From assembly GCF_005887095.1 (NCBI RefSeq), contig NZ_PNCI01000007.1, positions 1 through 64,000 on the forward strand: a stretch of 64,000 bases of DNA, given 5' to 3'. This document shows, piece by piece, positions 45,325 to 54,816 of the stretch (position 1 is the first letter of the stretch; every line of letters begins with the position of its first letter). Source of the DNA: Pseudoalteromonas rubra. GTDB taxonomy: Bacteria > Pseudomonadota > Gammaproteobacteria > Enterobacterales > Alteromonadaceae. A program made the position numbers and the translations under genes. The notes under the pieces were generated by a model that made no database searches, was not told the DNA's origin, and worked only from the letters and a program-made list of their open reading frames with translations.

Positions 45325-46722
45325 TTAGTAAGTTGCACTACCTTTGGTGCGCGGGAAGGCGATAACGTCACGGACGTTGCCCATACCGGTTACGTAAGCA
45401 ACTAAGCGCTCAAAGCCCAGACCGAAGCCTGAGTGCGGCACCGTGCCGTATTTACGCAGGTCGCGGTACCAGCTGTAGTCTTCTTTATCCAGACCCATTT
45501 CTTCCAGACGCTTATCAAGCACATCCAGACGCTCTTCACGCTGAGAGCCACCGATGATTTCACCGATGCCCGGTGCAACAACGTCCATTGCGGCAACGGT
45601 TTTACCGTCTTCGTTCTGGCGCATGTAGAAAGCTTTGATGTCACGCGGGTAGTTTTTGATAACAACCGGCGCATTAAAGTGCTCTTCTGCCAGGTAACGC
45701 TCGTGCTCTGATTGTAGGTCTACGCCCCAGTCAACCGGGAATTCAAACTTCTTACCACAGTTTTTCAGGATCTCGATCGCATCGGTGTAATCAACTTGTG
45801 CAAAGTCTTTGTCGATAAAGGATTCCAGACGCGTGATTGCCTGTTTTTCGATGCGTTGTGCGAAGAACTCCATGTCGTCACGGCGCTCTTCCAATACAGC
45901 TTTAAAGGCATATTTCAGCATGTCTTCGGCAAGGGCCGCAATGTCGTCCAGATCGGCAAACGCTACTTCCGGCTCAACCATCCAGAATTCCGCCAGGTGA
46001 CGCGAGGTATTCGAGTTTTCCGCGCGGAATGTTGGACCAAACGTATAGATTTTTGACATGGCGCTGGCATACGTTTCGCCGTTCAGCTGACCAGATACGG
46101 TCAGGAAAGCTTCTTTACCAAAAAAGTCTTCGCTGTAATCAATGTCGCCCTTGTCTGTGCGTGGCAGGTTTTGCATATCCAGTGTAGAAACACGGAACAT
46201 TTCGCCCGCACCTTCACAGTCACTTGCTGTGATGATAGGGGTGCTGATCCACATGTAGCCTCTTTCGTGGAAGAAACGGTGGATAGCTTGCGACAAACAG
46301 TTACGAACGCGAGTAACCGCGCCAATAACGTTGGTGCGTGGACGCAGGTGAGCATGCTCACGCAGATATTCAATGCTGTGACGCTTTGCTGCCATCGGGT
46401 AGGTATCCGGATTCTCAACCCAGCCCAGTACTTCTACTTTGTTAGCCTGAATTTCAAAAGCCTGGCCCTGACCTTCAGAGGCCACCAGAACACCGGTCAC
46501 GGCCACAGAGCAGCCAGCGGTAAGACGAGTCACTTCTTCATAATTATTAAGCGAATTAGGGACTACGGCTTGAATAGGATCGAAACAAGAACCGTCATGG
46601 ACGGCTAGGAATGAAATACCCGCTTTTGAATCGCGTCGTGTACGGATCCAGCCTTTTACAGTAACCTGGCTGTCTACCGCAACGGTGCCTGCTAGTAGCT
46701 CCGTTATCGCTGTGTGGCTCAT
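45325..46722 (-). CDS. asnS: asparaginyl-tRNA synthetase
   Basis: 465 residues (E. coli 466). Class IIb synthetase: N-terminal OB-fold anticodon-binding domain (about 15-100), then motif 2 ([21 protein letters not shown]) and motif 3 ([15 protein letters not shown]), split in family-typical fashion. It charges tRNA-Asn directly. Single gene, ended by the shared terminator. Confidence 0.97.
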   Translation of the reverse strand: MSHTAITELLAGTVAVDSQVTVKGWIRTRRDSKAGISFLAVHDGSCFDPIQAVVPNSLNNYEEVTRLTAGCSVAVTGVLVASEGQGQAFEIQANKVEVLGWVENPDTYPMAAKRHSIEYLREHAHLRPRTNVIGAVTRVRNCLSQAIHRFFHERGYMWISTPIITASDCEGAGEMFRVSTLDMQNLPRTDKGDIDYSEDFFGKEAFLTVSGQLNGETYASAMSKIYTFGPTFRAENSNTSRHLAEFWMVEPEVAFADLDDIAALAEDMLKYAFKAVLEERRDDMEFFAQRIEKQAITRLESFIDKDFAQVDYTDAIEILKNCGKKFEFPVDWGVDLQSEHERYLAEEHFNAPVVIKNYPRDIKAFYMRQNEDGKTVAAMDVVAPGIGEIIGGSQREERLDVLDKRLEEMGLDKEDYSWYRDLRKYGTVPHSGFGLGFERLVAYVTGMGNVRDVIAFPRTKGSATY

Positions 46723-47085
46723 CTTTACTCCAAAATGATTATTTATAATTAGTCTGTTGCGTGTGTTGTTTAACTCACTGCCATGACCACGCTTTTTGCG
46801 CAGTCAGCTATGTCGTATCTTACCTGCGATGGACATATAAAAAAACCACCAAATGAGGGTCTGAGGTAATTTCTTAAGGCTTTTTTCCCTTATTTAGGGG
46901 GCGCAGGCAAAAGAACGAACGATATTTGCTCACCCCGGAGCTATTTATTATGAAAAGTGTGCCGTCGTTTGCTGATTACCAAGTAAAAACTGCGTGCCAT
47001 TTGCCTGATGAATTACTTAAATGCAAAATTTATGGCATTATATCCGCCTACTACTAAGAAAAACTGGATATAAGTCGTTCAATAG
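46723..47085. other. 363-bp divergent region between asnS and the P-loop gene
   Basis: It should carry the asnS promoter and perhaps a leader. Apart from the short ORF listed separately, no RNA gene or operator was recognised. A/T-rich with a T-run at 46881-46887. Confidence 0.4.
46950..47057 (+). CDS. possible 35-residue protein
   Basis: ATG at 46950 preceded by CGGAG at 10 nt; 35 codons ending TAA. Sequence begins MKSVPSFADYQVKT, has two Cys and a hydrophobic end (YGIISAYY). It sits upstream of the P-loop gene on the same strand. No homologue is recognised; chance is possible. Confidence 0.3.
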   Translation: MKSVPSFADYQVKTACHLPDELLKCKIYGIISAYY

Positions 47086-47520
47086 ATGAAACAGGCATTT
47101 ATATTACGGGGATTACCTGGCTCTGGGAAAACACATTACGCTTACGCACTGGCAGACGAGCTGGTAGCAGGCGATGAAACGCAATTTATCATTTGTTCTA
47201 CCGATGATTACTTTCATAATGAGCAGGGCGAATATCATTTTGAAAAGTTCAGGCTGCCGGAATACCATAATCTGAACCTGGCGCGCTTTATCAATGCGCT
47301 GGCTGAGGGGATCCCGCTGGTGATAGCTGATAACACCAATATCAAACGCTGGGAGTTTGTTGCTTACACCAGTGCAGCACAGGCGATGGGATATCAGGTC
47401 AAAGAAGTGATAGTCGGCGAAGTGAAAGATAAGTCAATGCAGCACCTATATGCCAAACGTAACACTCATGGTGTGGCACTGAGAACCATCAGTAAAATGG
47501 CCTATATGTTTGAGTGGTAG
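47086..47520 (+). CDS. P-loop kinase-like protein (AAA_33 / N4BP2-type)
   Basis: 144 residues. Walker A GLPGSGKTHYA at residues 9-19, STDDYF at about 43, and VIADNTNIKRWEF near residue 84. This pattern matches small P-loop kinases related to polynucleotide kinase and the N4BP2 ATPase region. The C-terminus has RNTHGVALRTISKM. The substrate is unknown; it may act on nucleic-acid ends or a metabolite. Single gene ended by a terminator. Confidence 0.75.
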   Translation: MKQAFILRGLPGSGKTHYAYALADELVAGDETQFIICSTDDYFHNEQGEYHFEKFRLPEYHNLNLARFINALAEGIPLVIADNTNIKRWEFVAYTSAAQAMGYQVKEVIVGEVKDKSMQHLYAKRNTHGVALRTISKMAYMFEW

Positions 47521-47547
47521 TTGCAATAAGCGATTATCAGAAAAGAA

Positions 47548-47575
47548 AAAGCCGACAATGTTGTCGGCTTTCTTG
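47548..47575. terminator. bidirectional terminator
   Basis: Stem AAAGCCGACA / TGTCGGCTTT with loop ATGT between converging genes; T-rich on both sides (CTTGT; TTTTCTTTTC on the minus strand). Confidence 0.82.
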
Positions 47576-47587
47576 TAACTTGAACCC

Positions 47588-48925
47588 TTACATGGCTTCG
47601 TATTCGTCCTGCCAGAAGAATTTTTCCTCGCCAAATGCCGGCTTAAGGCCATCCAGCCAGGTTGCCTCTTCATCATATTTAGCAAAGAAAGGTCTTTGCA
47701 CCCAATCCGGGTTACGAGCCTGAATAAAGCGCAATACAAACACTTTTTCGCCGTTGATTTCTGTCACACCAGAGACTTCAACTTTACCCGGTCCGGCACT
47801 CATCGAAGGTCCACGCACTGTGCGGCTTACACCCGATACCTCTTTATAGGCGTCACGGAAGATTTCCCAGGTCTTGTAAAGCGGCAATTCAAAGTAACGC
47901 TTAGCACCGGTATCACGCTCAATGAACATGTAATAAGGGATCATGCCCATTTGTGTTTGCTCTTTCCACATCTCAGACCACATTTTAGGGTCGGTGTTGA
48001 GGTGGTTAAGTAAAGGAGCCTGAGTACGGATCTGTACACCAGTCTTGCGTAGCAATTTAATCGCTTCTTTGGCAATGTCGGTGCGTAGCTCTTGCTTGTG
48101 ATTAACGTGCGCCATAATAGACACGTGCTTACCAGCGTCGACCAGCTCTTTAAGCAGGGCTAACAAGTCTTGCGCATCCGGATCGGTCACATAACGGAAT
48201 GGCCAGAAAGTCAGAGACTTAGTACCAATACGAATAGTACGAATATGATCAAAGCGTGGCTCTTTCAGCGCTTCCAGGTACTTACGTAGCTTAACGGTAC
48301 GCATAACCATAGGGTCACCGCCTGTCATAAGCAGATCGGTCACTTCTGTGTGCTCTTCCAGATAGCTGTGTAGTAGATCTTCGTCGTTGTTGTTAAAGCG
48401 GGTTGCTTTACCAACGAACTGCGCCCAGCGGAAACAGAAAGTACAGTAAGAGTGGCAGTACTGGCCCTGTGCCGGGAAGAACAGCACGGTTTCTTTGTAT
48501 TTGTGCTGAATACCTTCAACGCGCTCACCGTCAAAGGTGGGGACGTTTTTATCCATCTGACCGGCTGGATGCGGATTAAGCTTTTGTCTTAACTTAGTTG
48601 ATAGCTCAAAAACTTCTTCTGGTGTGTGCTCACGCTTAAGCAGTGCGGCCATTTCTTCGTACGACTCGTCGTCCAGCATGCCACGCTGAGGGAAAGTAAG
48701 CTGAAAAACAGGATCGTTAGGTACTTTGTCCCAGTCAATCAGTTCATCAATAACATAGTTGTTCACGCGGAAAGGGAAAACGTTTGCAACCACCTTCATC
48801 TGGAAGCGCAGGTGCTCAGGCAGTTTTTCAAGTTGCTCAATTTTATCAATCTGACGGTGTTGATAAACAGTAAAGCGCGGTGGCTGATAAGCTTCAGCTG
48901 GCTGCAATTTGACGGTTTGTTGCAT
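47588..48925 (-). CDS. KamA-like radical SAM protein
   Basis: 445 residues from the ATG at 48923-48925; an in-frame upstream extension of 44 residues has no support. The radical SAM cluster motif is CHSYCTFCF, with MTGGDP for SAM binding. The overall plan resembles lysine 2,3-aminomutase: N-terminal region, TIM-barrel core and a possible PLP lysine in SAGPGKVEV. The residues that bind lysine in KamA (Asp in the DAPGGGGK motif and in QCDLVRG) are not seen at matching places (MSAGPGK; FIERDTG). The substrate may differ from lysine. Too long for EpmB. It lies downstream of bioA on the same strand, 175 bp apart. Confidence 0.8.
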   Translation of the reverse strand: MQQTVKLQPAEAYQPPRFTVYQHRQIDKIEQLEKLPEHLRFQMKVVANVFPFRVNNYVIDELIDWDKVPNDPVFQLTFPQRGMLDDESYEEMAALLKREHTPEEVFELSTKLRQKLNPHPAGQMDKNVPTFDGERVEGIQHKYKETVLFFPAQGQYCHSYCTFCFRWAQFVGKATRFNNNDEDLLHSYLEEHTEVTDLLMTGGDPMVMRTVKLRKYLEALKEPRFDHIRTIRIGTKSLTFWPFRYVTDPDAQDLLALLKELVDAGKHVSIMAHVNHKQELRTDIAKEAIKLLRKTGVQIRTQAPLLNHLNTDPKMWSEMWKEQTQMGMIPYYMFIERDTGAKRYFELPLYKTWEIFRDAYKEVSGVSRTVRGPSMSAGPGKVEVSGVTEINGEKVFVLRFIQARNPDWVQRPFFAKYDEEATWLDGLKPAFGEEKFFWQDEYEAM

Positions 48926-49099
48926 AGTTACTCGATTCTCAACTCTATTTCGAAATTTACAATCAAAGTCGCCTAGTCTAACAAAGCCATGAAATGATTT
49001 CAGGTACAAACGATGAAATATCTTAAATAATTGCAAAATTGGCAAAAAAAGTGCCAATTTTGCTTTTATTATCGCACTTTTTAGCTGTGCTGAGGAAAG

Positions 49100-50389
49100 C
49101 TAGTACGCGTTCTGTGCGATGGCGTCATAAATCCCATCAGCCAGTTGCGCGATATCTTCATCCGGTGTGATATACGGAGGCATCAGATAGATCAGCCTGC
49201 CAAACGGGCGGATCCACAAGCCTTTTTCAATAAAAAAGCGCTGTATTTTTGCTACATCTATGGTGCGGTTTACTTCAACCACCCCGATTGCCCCCAGCAC
49301 TCTGACATCCTGCACCGCATCGAGGCTTTTACAGCGCTCGAGCAACGTTAAACTATTCGCCAGCCGTTGGACCTGTTGTTGCCAGGCATTCGTTTGCAAC
49401 AGGCTTAGGCTTGCATTTGCAGCAGCACAGGCCAACGGATTACCCATAAAAGTGGGGCCGTGCATTAGTACTTTGGCTTCGCCTTGACTGATCCCAATGG
49501 CTATCTCATCTGTGGTGAGCGTTGCCGACAGTGTCATGGTGCCACCGGTCAGGGCTTTACCCAGGCACAGAATATCCGGGCTAATGTCGGCGTGCTCGCA
49601 GGCAAATAATTTTCCGGTACGGCCAAAGCCGGTCGCTATCTCATCGAGGATCAGCAAAACATCATATTGGTCGCACAGTGTGCGGAGCTTTTTCAGGTAA
49701 TCCGGGTGATAGAAGTTCATCCCGCCGGCGTTTTGTACAATAGGCTCAATGATAAACGCGGCAACCTCCTGATGATGGGCTGCAAATGACGCTTCAAGTT
49801 GCGCAAGCTCTTCTTCACATGCCTGTTCATGGAAGCGCCCGGAGGGTGCCGGCACAAAAATATGCTCCGGCAGAAAGCCCTGATACATGCTGTGCATAGA
49901 ATTTACCGGATCGCACACACTCATGGCGGCAAAGGTGTCGCCATGATAGCCTTTTTGCGCTGTCATTAGTTTAGTTTTGCGTGTATGGCCCTGGCTCAGC
50001 CAGTACTGCAGAGCCATTTTAATCGCCACCTCAACACTGACCGATCCGCTGTCTGCCAGAAACACTTTATTGAGGGGAGCCGGGGTCATGGCAACCAACT
50101 TTTTACACAACTCAACCGCCGGGGCATGGGTCAGTCCGCCAAACATTACATGGCTCATCTTGCCTGCTTGCTCAGTAATTGCAGTTACGATATCGGGGTG
50201 GTTATAGCCATGAATGGCGCTCCACCAGGATGCCATACCATCAATTAATTCTTCGCCTGTTTCCAGGTGGATACGGTTGCCCTGGGTATGGCTAGCCGGG
50301 TAAACGGGCAGGGGATCCAGCATGGAGGTATAGGGGTGCCAGATATGCGCTTTATCAAAGGCTAAATCAGTTGTGTTATTATTGCTCAC
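49100..50389 (-). CDS. bioA: adenosylmethionine-8-amino-7-oxononanoate aminotransferase
   Basis: 429 residues, the same as E. coli, from the GTG at 50387-50389 (AAAGG 7 nt upstream). The frame is open for 50 more codons, but these would cross the BirA-type operator. It converts KAPA to DAPA using SAM as amino donor. Motifs: IWHPYTSM, GMASWWSAIHGYNHP, FLADSGSVSVEVA, PLP site DEIATGFGRTGKL and LCLGKALTGG with the Schiff-base Lys. Divergent from bioBFCD. Confidence 0.96.
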   Translation of the reverse strand: MSNNNTTDLAFDKAHIWHPYTSMLDPLPVYPASHTQGNRIHLETGEELIDGMASWWSAIHGYNHPDIVTAITEQAGKMSHVMFGGLTHAPAVELCKKLVAMTPAPLNKVFLADSGSVSVEVAIKMALQYWLSQGHTRKTKLMTAQKGYHGDTFAAMSVCDPVNSMHSMYQGFLPEHIFVPAPSGRFHEQACEEELAQLEASFAAHHQEVAAFIIEPIVQNAGGMNFYHPDYLKKLRTLCDQYDVLLILDEIATGFGRTGKLFACEHADISPDILCLGKALTGGTMTLSATLTTDEIAIGISQGEAKVLMHGPTFMGNPLACAAANASLSLLQTNAWQQQVQRLANSLTLLERCKSLDAVQDVRVLGAIGVVEVNRTIDVAKIQRFFIEKGLWIRPFGRLIYLMPPYITPDEDIAQLADGIYDAIAQNAY

Positions 50390-50423
50390 TTGTAAACCTT
50401 TCTTAAGTGGTCCGTGTTGACAA
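50390..50423. promoter_or_regulatory. BirA (biotin repressor) operator between bioA and bioB
   Basis: TTGTAAACC (50390-50398), 16 bp, TGTTGACAA (50415-50423). The left half is perfect and the right half 7 of 9 against the BirA box TTGTAAACC-N14/16-GGTTTACAA. The left half covers the bioA ribosome site, so binding would affect bioA directly and bioB divergently. Confidence 0.75.
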
Positions 50424-50503
50424 TGGTAAAGCAAGAAGTAGACTAAGCCAATCACCGTCATAACAACTGACCAAAAAATGTCAGTCAAAAGAAGAGAATA
50501 ATT

Positions 50504-51547
50504 ATGGAATTGGGCACAGTACGTCACGATTGGACGCATAAAGAAGTTAAAGCACTATTTGAAATGCCATTCAATGATCTGTTGTTTCATGCTGCGAGCA
50601 TTCACAGAAAAAACTTTAATCCCAATGAAGTACAGATCTCTACACTCTTATCTATTAAAACCGGTGCGTGTCCGGAAGACTGTAAATACTGCCCTCAGTC
50701 GGGTCATTATAAAACTGACCTGGAGCGTGAACGTCTGATGGAAGTAGAAAAAGTGGTAGCTCAGGCCAAGGTGGCCAAAGAAAAGGGCGCAACACGTTTT
50801 TGTATGGGGGCTGCCTGGTCTGATCCGAAAGATCGCGATATGCCTTATATCGAGAAAATGGTGCGCGAAGTCAGAGAGCTGGGTCTGGAGACCTGTATGA
50901 CGCTGGGTAAGCTTGATAATGATAAAGCACACGCGCTCAGAGAAGCAGGCTTGGATTACTACAACCACAATCTGGATACATCGCCTGAGTACTACGAGCA
51001 GATCATTACCACGCGGACTTATCAGGATCGTCTGGATACACTTGATCATGTACGTGACGCGGGTATGAAAGTCTGTTCCGGTGGTATTGTTGGTATGGGT
51101 GAGCAAGCTTCTGACCGTTATGGTCTGCTGATGCAGCTGGCTAACTTGCCAAAACAACCAGAAAGTGTGCCAATTAACATGCTGGTTAAAGTAGCGGGCA
51201 CACCACTTGAAGACGCAGAAGATCTGGACCATTTTGAGTTTATTCGCACCATTGCCGTTGCACGTATTATGATGCCTTACAGTTATGTGCGTTTATCAGC
51301 GGGCCGTACTGCGATGAACGAGCAGATGCAGTCGATGTGCTTCTTTGCCGGTGCAAACTCGATTTTCTACGGTGACAAGCTATTAACCACAGAAAACCCG
51401 GAAGCCGACGCAGACATGAACCTGCTAAGAAAACTCGGTATGCAGCCGGAGAAGCGTCAGGATTACTCAGACGAAGCCTATGAAGCGTCTCTGAATTCTG
51501 CCATTGCAGACAAAGCCACTTCTGAACTGTTCTACGAAGCCAACTAA
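50504..51547 (+). CDS. bioB: biotin synthase
   Basis: 347 residues (E. coli 346). Radical SAM enzyme that inserts sulfur into dethiobiotin. Cluster motif CPEDCKYC near residue 53; [16 protein letters not shown] and the arginine-containing region VRLSAGR for the auxiliary cluster are in place. First gene of bioBFCD; the stop codon is immediately followed by bioF ATG. Confidence 0.97.
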   Translation: MELGTVRHDWTHKEVKALFEMPFNDLLFHAASIHRKNFNPNEVQISTLLSIKTGACPEDCKYCPQSGHYKTDLERERLMEVEKVVAQAKVAKEKGATRFCMGAAWSDPKDRDMPYIEKMVREVRELGLETCMTLGKLDNDKAHALREAGLDYYNHNLDTSPEYYEQIITTRTYQDRLDTLDHVRDAGMKVCSGGIVGMGEQASDRYGLLMQLANLPKQPESVPINMLVKVAGTPLEDAEDLDHFEFIRTIAVARIMMPYSYVRLSAGRTAMNEQMQSMCFFAGANSIFYGDKLLTTENPEADADMNLLRKLGMQPEKRQDYSDEAYEASLNSAIADKATSELFYEAN

Positions 51548-52681
51548 ATGGCCTTTGAGTTCATCGATGCGGCTCTGAGTAGCAGAGCTGCTGCCTCTTT
51601 GCTGCGCCATCGTCAGTGCATTGACAGGGTCTCTGCCCGTGAAATTGAAGTGGGTGGTAAGCGTTACCTCAACTTTGCCAGTAACGATTATCTGGCACTG
51701 GCCGACCAAACACTGAACCTGACAGGCCAACCAGGTAGTCGCAGCTCAGCGCTGGTGACCGGGTTTCAGTCAGTACATGCGGCGTTTGAATCACAGTTGT
51801 GCGAAGCTTTTGGTTACGAAAGCGCATTACTTTTTGCAAGTGGCTTTGCAGCTAATACCAGTGTACTTCAGGCACTATTTAACGACCCGGCGGTTGGGCG
51901 CGAGTCAGAGCTGTTTCAGGATAAACTCAACCACGCAAGCCTGCTCGATGGTGCGTTGCATAGTCAGGCCAAGCTGACCCGATTCAACCACAACGATGTG
52001 GGGCATTTGCGTGCCCGGCTCGAAAAATCCAAAGCAAAACATAAACTGATTGTGACGGAAGGCGTGTTCTCGATGGACGGGGACTGTGCGCCTTTAGCTG
52101 ATATTGCGCAGCTTGCAAAAACCCATAACGCCTGGCTGATGGTCGATGACGCCCACGCGCTCGGCGTGGTGGGCGACAACGGGCTGGGCAGTGTTGAACG
52201 TGGCGTAAAACCAGAGCTTTTGGTGATCACCTTTGGCAAAGCCATGGCCTGTCAGGGGGCCGCAGTGTTATGCAGTGAACGGGTTCAGCAGTATCTGCTC
52301 CAGTTTAGCCGCGAATACATTTACTCCACCGCCATGTCGCCCATGCTGACCGACATCGCCCTCAGCCAGTTTGCTCAGTTACGCGGTGCAGTGTCACAAA
52401 GAGCGGCATTAAAAAACAACATTGCCTATTTTTCGCAATCCGCTGCGCAATTAGGCATTGCAGTGATGCCCTCAGACACCGCCATTCAGCCTATTGTACT
52501 GGGCTCAGCAGACAATGCTCTGGCGGCGCAACAGCAGCTCAAGGAGCGGGGCATTTGGCTTACTGCTATTCGTCCACCCACGGTGCCACAAAACGCAGCC
52601 CGGCTGCGAGTGACGCTGACTGCAGCGCATACAACACAAGATATAGATGCGTTACTTAATGCACTTAAGGAGGCGATATGA
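51548..52681 (+). CDS. bioF: 8-amino-7-oxononanoate synthase
   Basis: 377 residues. PLP enzyme that joins pimeloyl-ACP and alanine. Substrate site SRSSALVTGFQS (family usually GSGGSRLVxG) and Schiff-base Lys in VITFGKAMACQGA. VMVDDAHALGVVGDNG precedes it as LMVDDAHALG. It begins the base after the bioB stop and overlaps bioC by ATGA. Confidence 0.94.
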   Translation: MAFEFIDAALSSRAAASLLRHRQCIDRVSAREIEVGGKRYLNFASNDYLALADQTLNLTGQPGSRSSALVTGFQSVHAAFESQLCEAFGYESALLFASGFAANTSVLQALFNDPAVGRESELFQDKLNHASLLDGALHSQAKLTRFNHNDVGHLRARLEKSKAKHKLIVTEGVFSMDGDCAPLADIAQLAKTHNAWLMVDDAHALGVVGDNGLGSVERGVKPELLVITFGKAMACQGAAVLCSERVQQYLLQFSREYIYSTAMSPMLTDIALSQFAQLRGAVSQRAALKNNIAYFSQSAAQLGIAVMPSDTAIQPIVLGSADNALAAQQQLKERGIWLTAIRPPTVPQNAARLRVTLTAAHTTQDIDALLNALKEAI

Positions 52682-53433
52682 GAGCGTCTGTTAAAGCGCA
52701 GGTCGCTTCACGTTTTTCTCGCGCGTCTCAGGTTTATGTACAGCATGCCAATGTCCAGCAACAAGCCGCGGAGATCCTGCTCAGGAAAATTACCCAACCC
52801 AGTACAACCTTGTTAGACCTGGGCGCCGGTCCTATGCAACACTATGACGCGCTAAGTGCGCGCTGCGCCCAGCTGGTGGCGCTGGACCTCAGTGCTGGTA
52901 TGTTGGAGCAGGGGCCACAAGGGGCATTTAAAGTCTGCGCGGATATGGACAACTTGCCGCTGGCAGATAACTGTGTAGATGCCATTTTTAGCAACTTTGC
53001 TATGCAATGGAGTCAGGATCATCCGGCTTTGTTTAAGGCGCTGAATCGAATATTAAAACCCGGCGGTAAAGCCTATCTGAGTGTAGTTGCCGACGGTTCA
53101 CTGCGCGAAATACAGCAGGCCTGGCAGAATGTAGATGCACACTGTCATGTTAATCGTTTTACACCCTTCGATAGTTTGCTAGCCTATGCTGAAGAGGCCG
53201 GGTTCGCGCTCGATGATGCCCAGTTTATGTGCCTTAAAGAAACCTTTGCAACTGCGCAGGCAGCTTTTAAATCTGTGAAAGCCATCGGTGCTAACCAGTT
53301 GCAACATGAAGGCCAGCGCCGAGGCTTGCTGGGCAAGACACAATATCGTAAATTACTGGCAGGATATCCACTTACCAATGGCCGTGCCCAGTTAAGTTAT
53401 CAGGTTGCGTTTATGGAGCTGACTAAATTATGA
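52678..53433 (+). CDS. bioC: malonyl-ACP O-methyltransferase
   Basis: 251 residues. Methylates the free carboxyl of malonyl-ACP to start pimelate-chain synthesis. SAM motif LLDLGAGPMQHYDAL, followed by LVALDLSAGML and IFSNFAMQWSQD, which are typical of BioC. Overlaps bioF and bioD by four bases each. No bioH is in the window. Confidence 0.93.
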   Translation: MRASVKAQVASRFSRASQVYVQHANVQQQAAEILLRKITQPSTTLLDLGAGPMQHYDALSARCAQLVALDLSAGMLEQGPQGAFKVCADMDNLPLADNCVDAIFSNFAMQWSQDHPALFKALNRILKPGGKAYLSVVADGSLREIQQAWQNVDAHCHVNRFTPFDSLLAYAEEAGFALDDAQFMCLKETFATAQAAFKSVKAIGANQLQHEGQRRGLLGKTQYRKLLAGYPLTNGRAQLSYQVAFMELTKL

Positions 53434-54125
53434 GTGCATTTTTTATCACCGGCACAGACACCGAAGTGGGCAAGACCCATGTCTCTTCTTTGCTGCTAAA
53501 ACTATTGGCCCAGCGGGGAAAAAAAGCAGTGGGCTTTAAACCATTGGCGGCAGGTGCCGAAGAAGCCTTTGGCCAGCTGGTTAATGAAGATGCACTAAGC
53601 CTGATGGAAGCGGCGTCAGTGCACGGTAAATACGAGCAGATCAATCCGTTTTGCTTTGAACCGCCCATTGCACCACATATCGCTGCCCAGCGTGCAGGTG
53701 TGACTATTAGCTGTGAAGCCTTAAGTGAAAAGTATCAGGAGCTAGGCAGCTTAGGTGCTGAATATACGCTGGTGGAAGGCGCCGGTGGCTGGGCATTGCC
53801 GATCAACGACACTCAGTTTTTGTATGACTGGATAAAGCAAGAAGAATTGCCCGTGATCCTGGTGGTGGGTATGAAGCTTGGCTGTCTGAACCATGCGTTT
53901 TTGACCGAGCAGGCAATAGCCGCTGCAGGGCTAAACTGTGTTGGTTGGGTGGCCAATCAGGTAGACCCCGAGATGCAGGAATACGATGCCAATCTGGAGA
54001 CCTTAAAACAACGGTTAAAAGCCCCCTTGCTTGCTGTCGCACCATACAGCGAAGGCACACCCAAACTGCAGATCCACAGTGCATTGCTTGATTTACTGGG
54101 TCTTCAGCACAGCGCCAAAGCATGA
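53430..54125 (+). CDS. bioD: dethiobiotin synthetase
   Basis: 231 residues. Closes the ureido ring with CO2 and ATP. P-loop FFITGTDTEVGKTHVSSLL, GFKPLAAG, and VEGAGGWALPI. The stop overlaps the start of the following ExbD-like gene by four bases, so the operon continues. Confidence 0.96.
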   Translation: MSAFFITGTDTEVGKTHVSSLLLKLLAQRGKKAVGFKPLAAGAEEAFGQLVNEDALSLMEAASVHGKYEQINPFCFEPPIAPHIAAQRAGVTISCEALSEKYQELGSLGAEYTLVEGAGGWALPINDTQFLYDWIKQEELPVILVVGMKLGCLNHAFLTEQAIAAAGLNCVGWVANQVDPEMQEYDANLETLKQRLKAPLLAVAPYSEGTPKLQIHSALLDLLGLQHSAKA

Positions 54126-54577
54126 CCCGAGTGCGTCGTCAGCACCGTAGCGATAACTCAGTATTGTCTGTACTGAGCTATGCAAGCCTGAGTTTGGCAT
54201 TCCTGCTATTGCTGTTCGTTACTCCGCGACAGTCGTTAACTCAGGCGCTTTCTGTTGTCAAAGGAAAACCAATCAACCATTGCGACTATGGTTGTGCCCA
54301 CGACAGAGCGATTAAAGTAAAATTGCTGGCGAGTGGCCATCTATACTTTATGTATGAGAAGGTCAGTTACCCTCTGAATGAGATCCGCGAGCTCGGTAAG
54401 CTAGTAGATAAGTTGCGCATCGAGAACCCTACGGAAAGTGTTTGGTTGTACATATCGCCAGACGCGTCAGTTGAAGATGTCATTACGGCGTCAAACTTGT
54501 TCAGACAGCACTCTGTGAACCAGATCGTCATGGGCACACTTGGAACAGGAGAATCAGCGTATGATCAGTTGCAGTGA
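54122..54577 (+). CDS. ExbD/TolR-like single-pass membrane protein
   Basis: 151 residues. One N-terminal helix (about 17-35), then a periplasmic domain. The end (ISPDASVEDVITASNLFRQ, followed by NQIVMGT) resembles the C-terminal fold of ExbD/TolR, but no conserved Asp is seen in the membrane helix, so a proton channel role is unlikely. The ATG overlaps the bioD stop, so it is translated as part of the biotin operon. No ExbB or TonB is adjacent. The function is unknown. Confidence 0.65.
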   Translation: MTRVRRQHRSDNSVLSVLSYASLSLAFLLLLFVTPRQSLTQALSVVKGKPINHCDYGCAHDRAIKVKLLASGHLYFMYEKVSYPLNEIRELGKLVDKLRIENPTESVWLYISPDASVEDVITASNLFRQHSVNQIVMGTLGTGESAYDQLQ

Positions 54578-54806
54578 TTACGATTACTTTGAAATTGTCT
54601 GCATGTTTCACTACCCGATTACACTGAGTCTGCAAAATGGCGAGGAGCTCACGGGCGTTGCCGTGGACTTATGCCGCGATGAGCAAAAGAATGAGTGTAT
54701 TCAATTAAATGTTGATGGCACCCTCCGGTATCAGCAGCTGACCCAGATCGCTAAGTTGACCATTAATGTGCGCAATCCACATTTTGGCGAAAAACAATTT
54801 AGCTGA
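54561..54806 (+). CDS. rof: Rof-like Rho-binding antiterminator
   Basis: 81 residues from the ATG at 54561 (AGGAG 8 nt upstream); an ATG seven codons earlier is less likely. The pattern ISCSDYDYFEIVCMFHYPITL, then LQNGEELTGVAVDL, follows E. coli Rof (YaeO: INCDDYDNLELACQHH), an Sm-like protein that binds Rho and inhibits termination. It overlaps the ExbD-like gene by 17 bp and is the last gene of the apparent bio operon. Placement next to biotin genes is unusual to my knowledge. Confidence 0.75.
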   Translation: MISCSDYDYFEIVCMFHYPITLSLQNGEELTGVAVDLCRDEQKNECIQLNVDGTLRYQQLTQIAKLTINVRNPHFGEKQFS

Positions 54807-54816
54807 CTGTTTGATA

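Noticed and set aside
48926..49057. 44-residue N-terminal extension of the KamA-like protein
   Set aside because: The extension is A/T-rich, lacks a ribosome site and has no family counterpart.
50390..50539. Longer bioA product starting at the upstream in-frame ATG
   Set aside because: The extension crosses the BirA-type operator and part of bioB, and the GTG start gives the exact family length with a good ribosome site.
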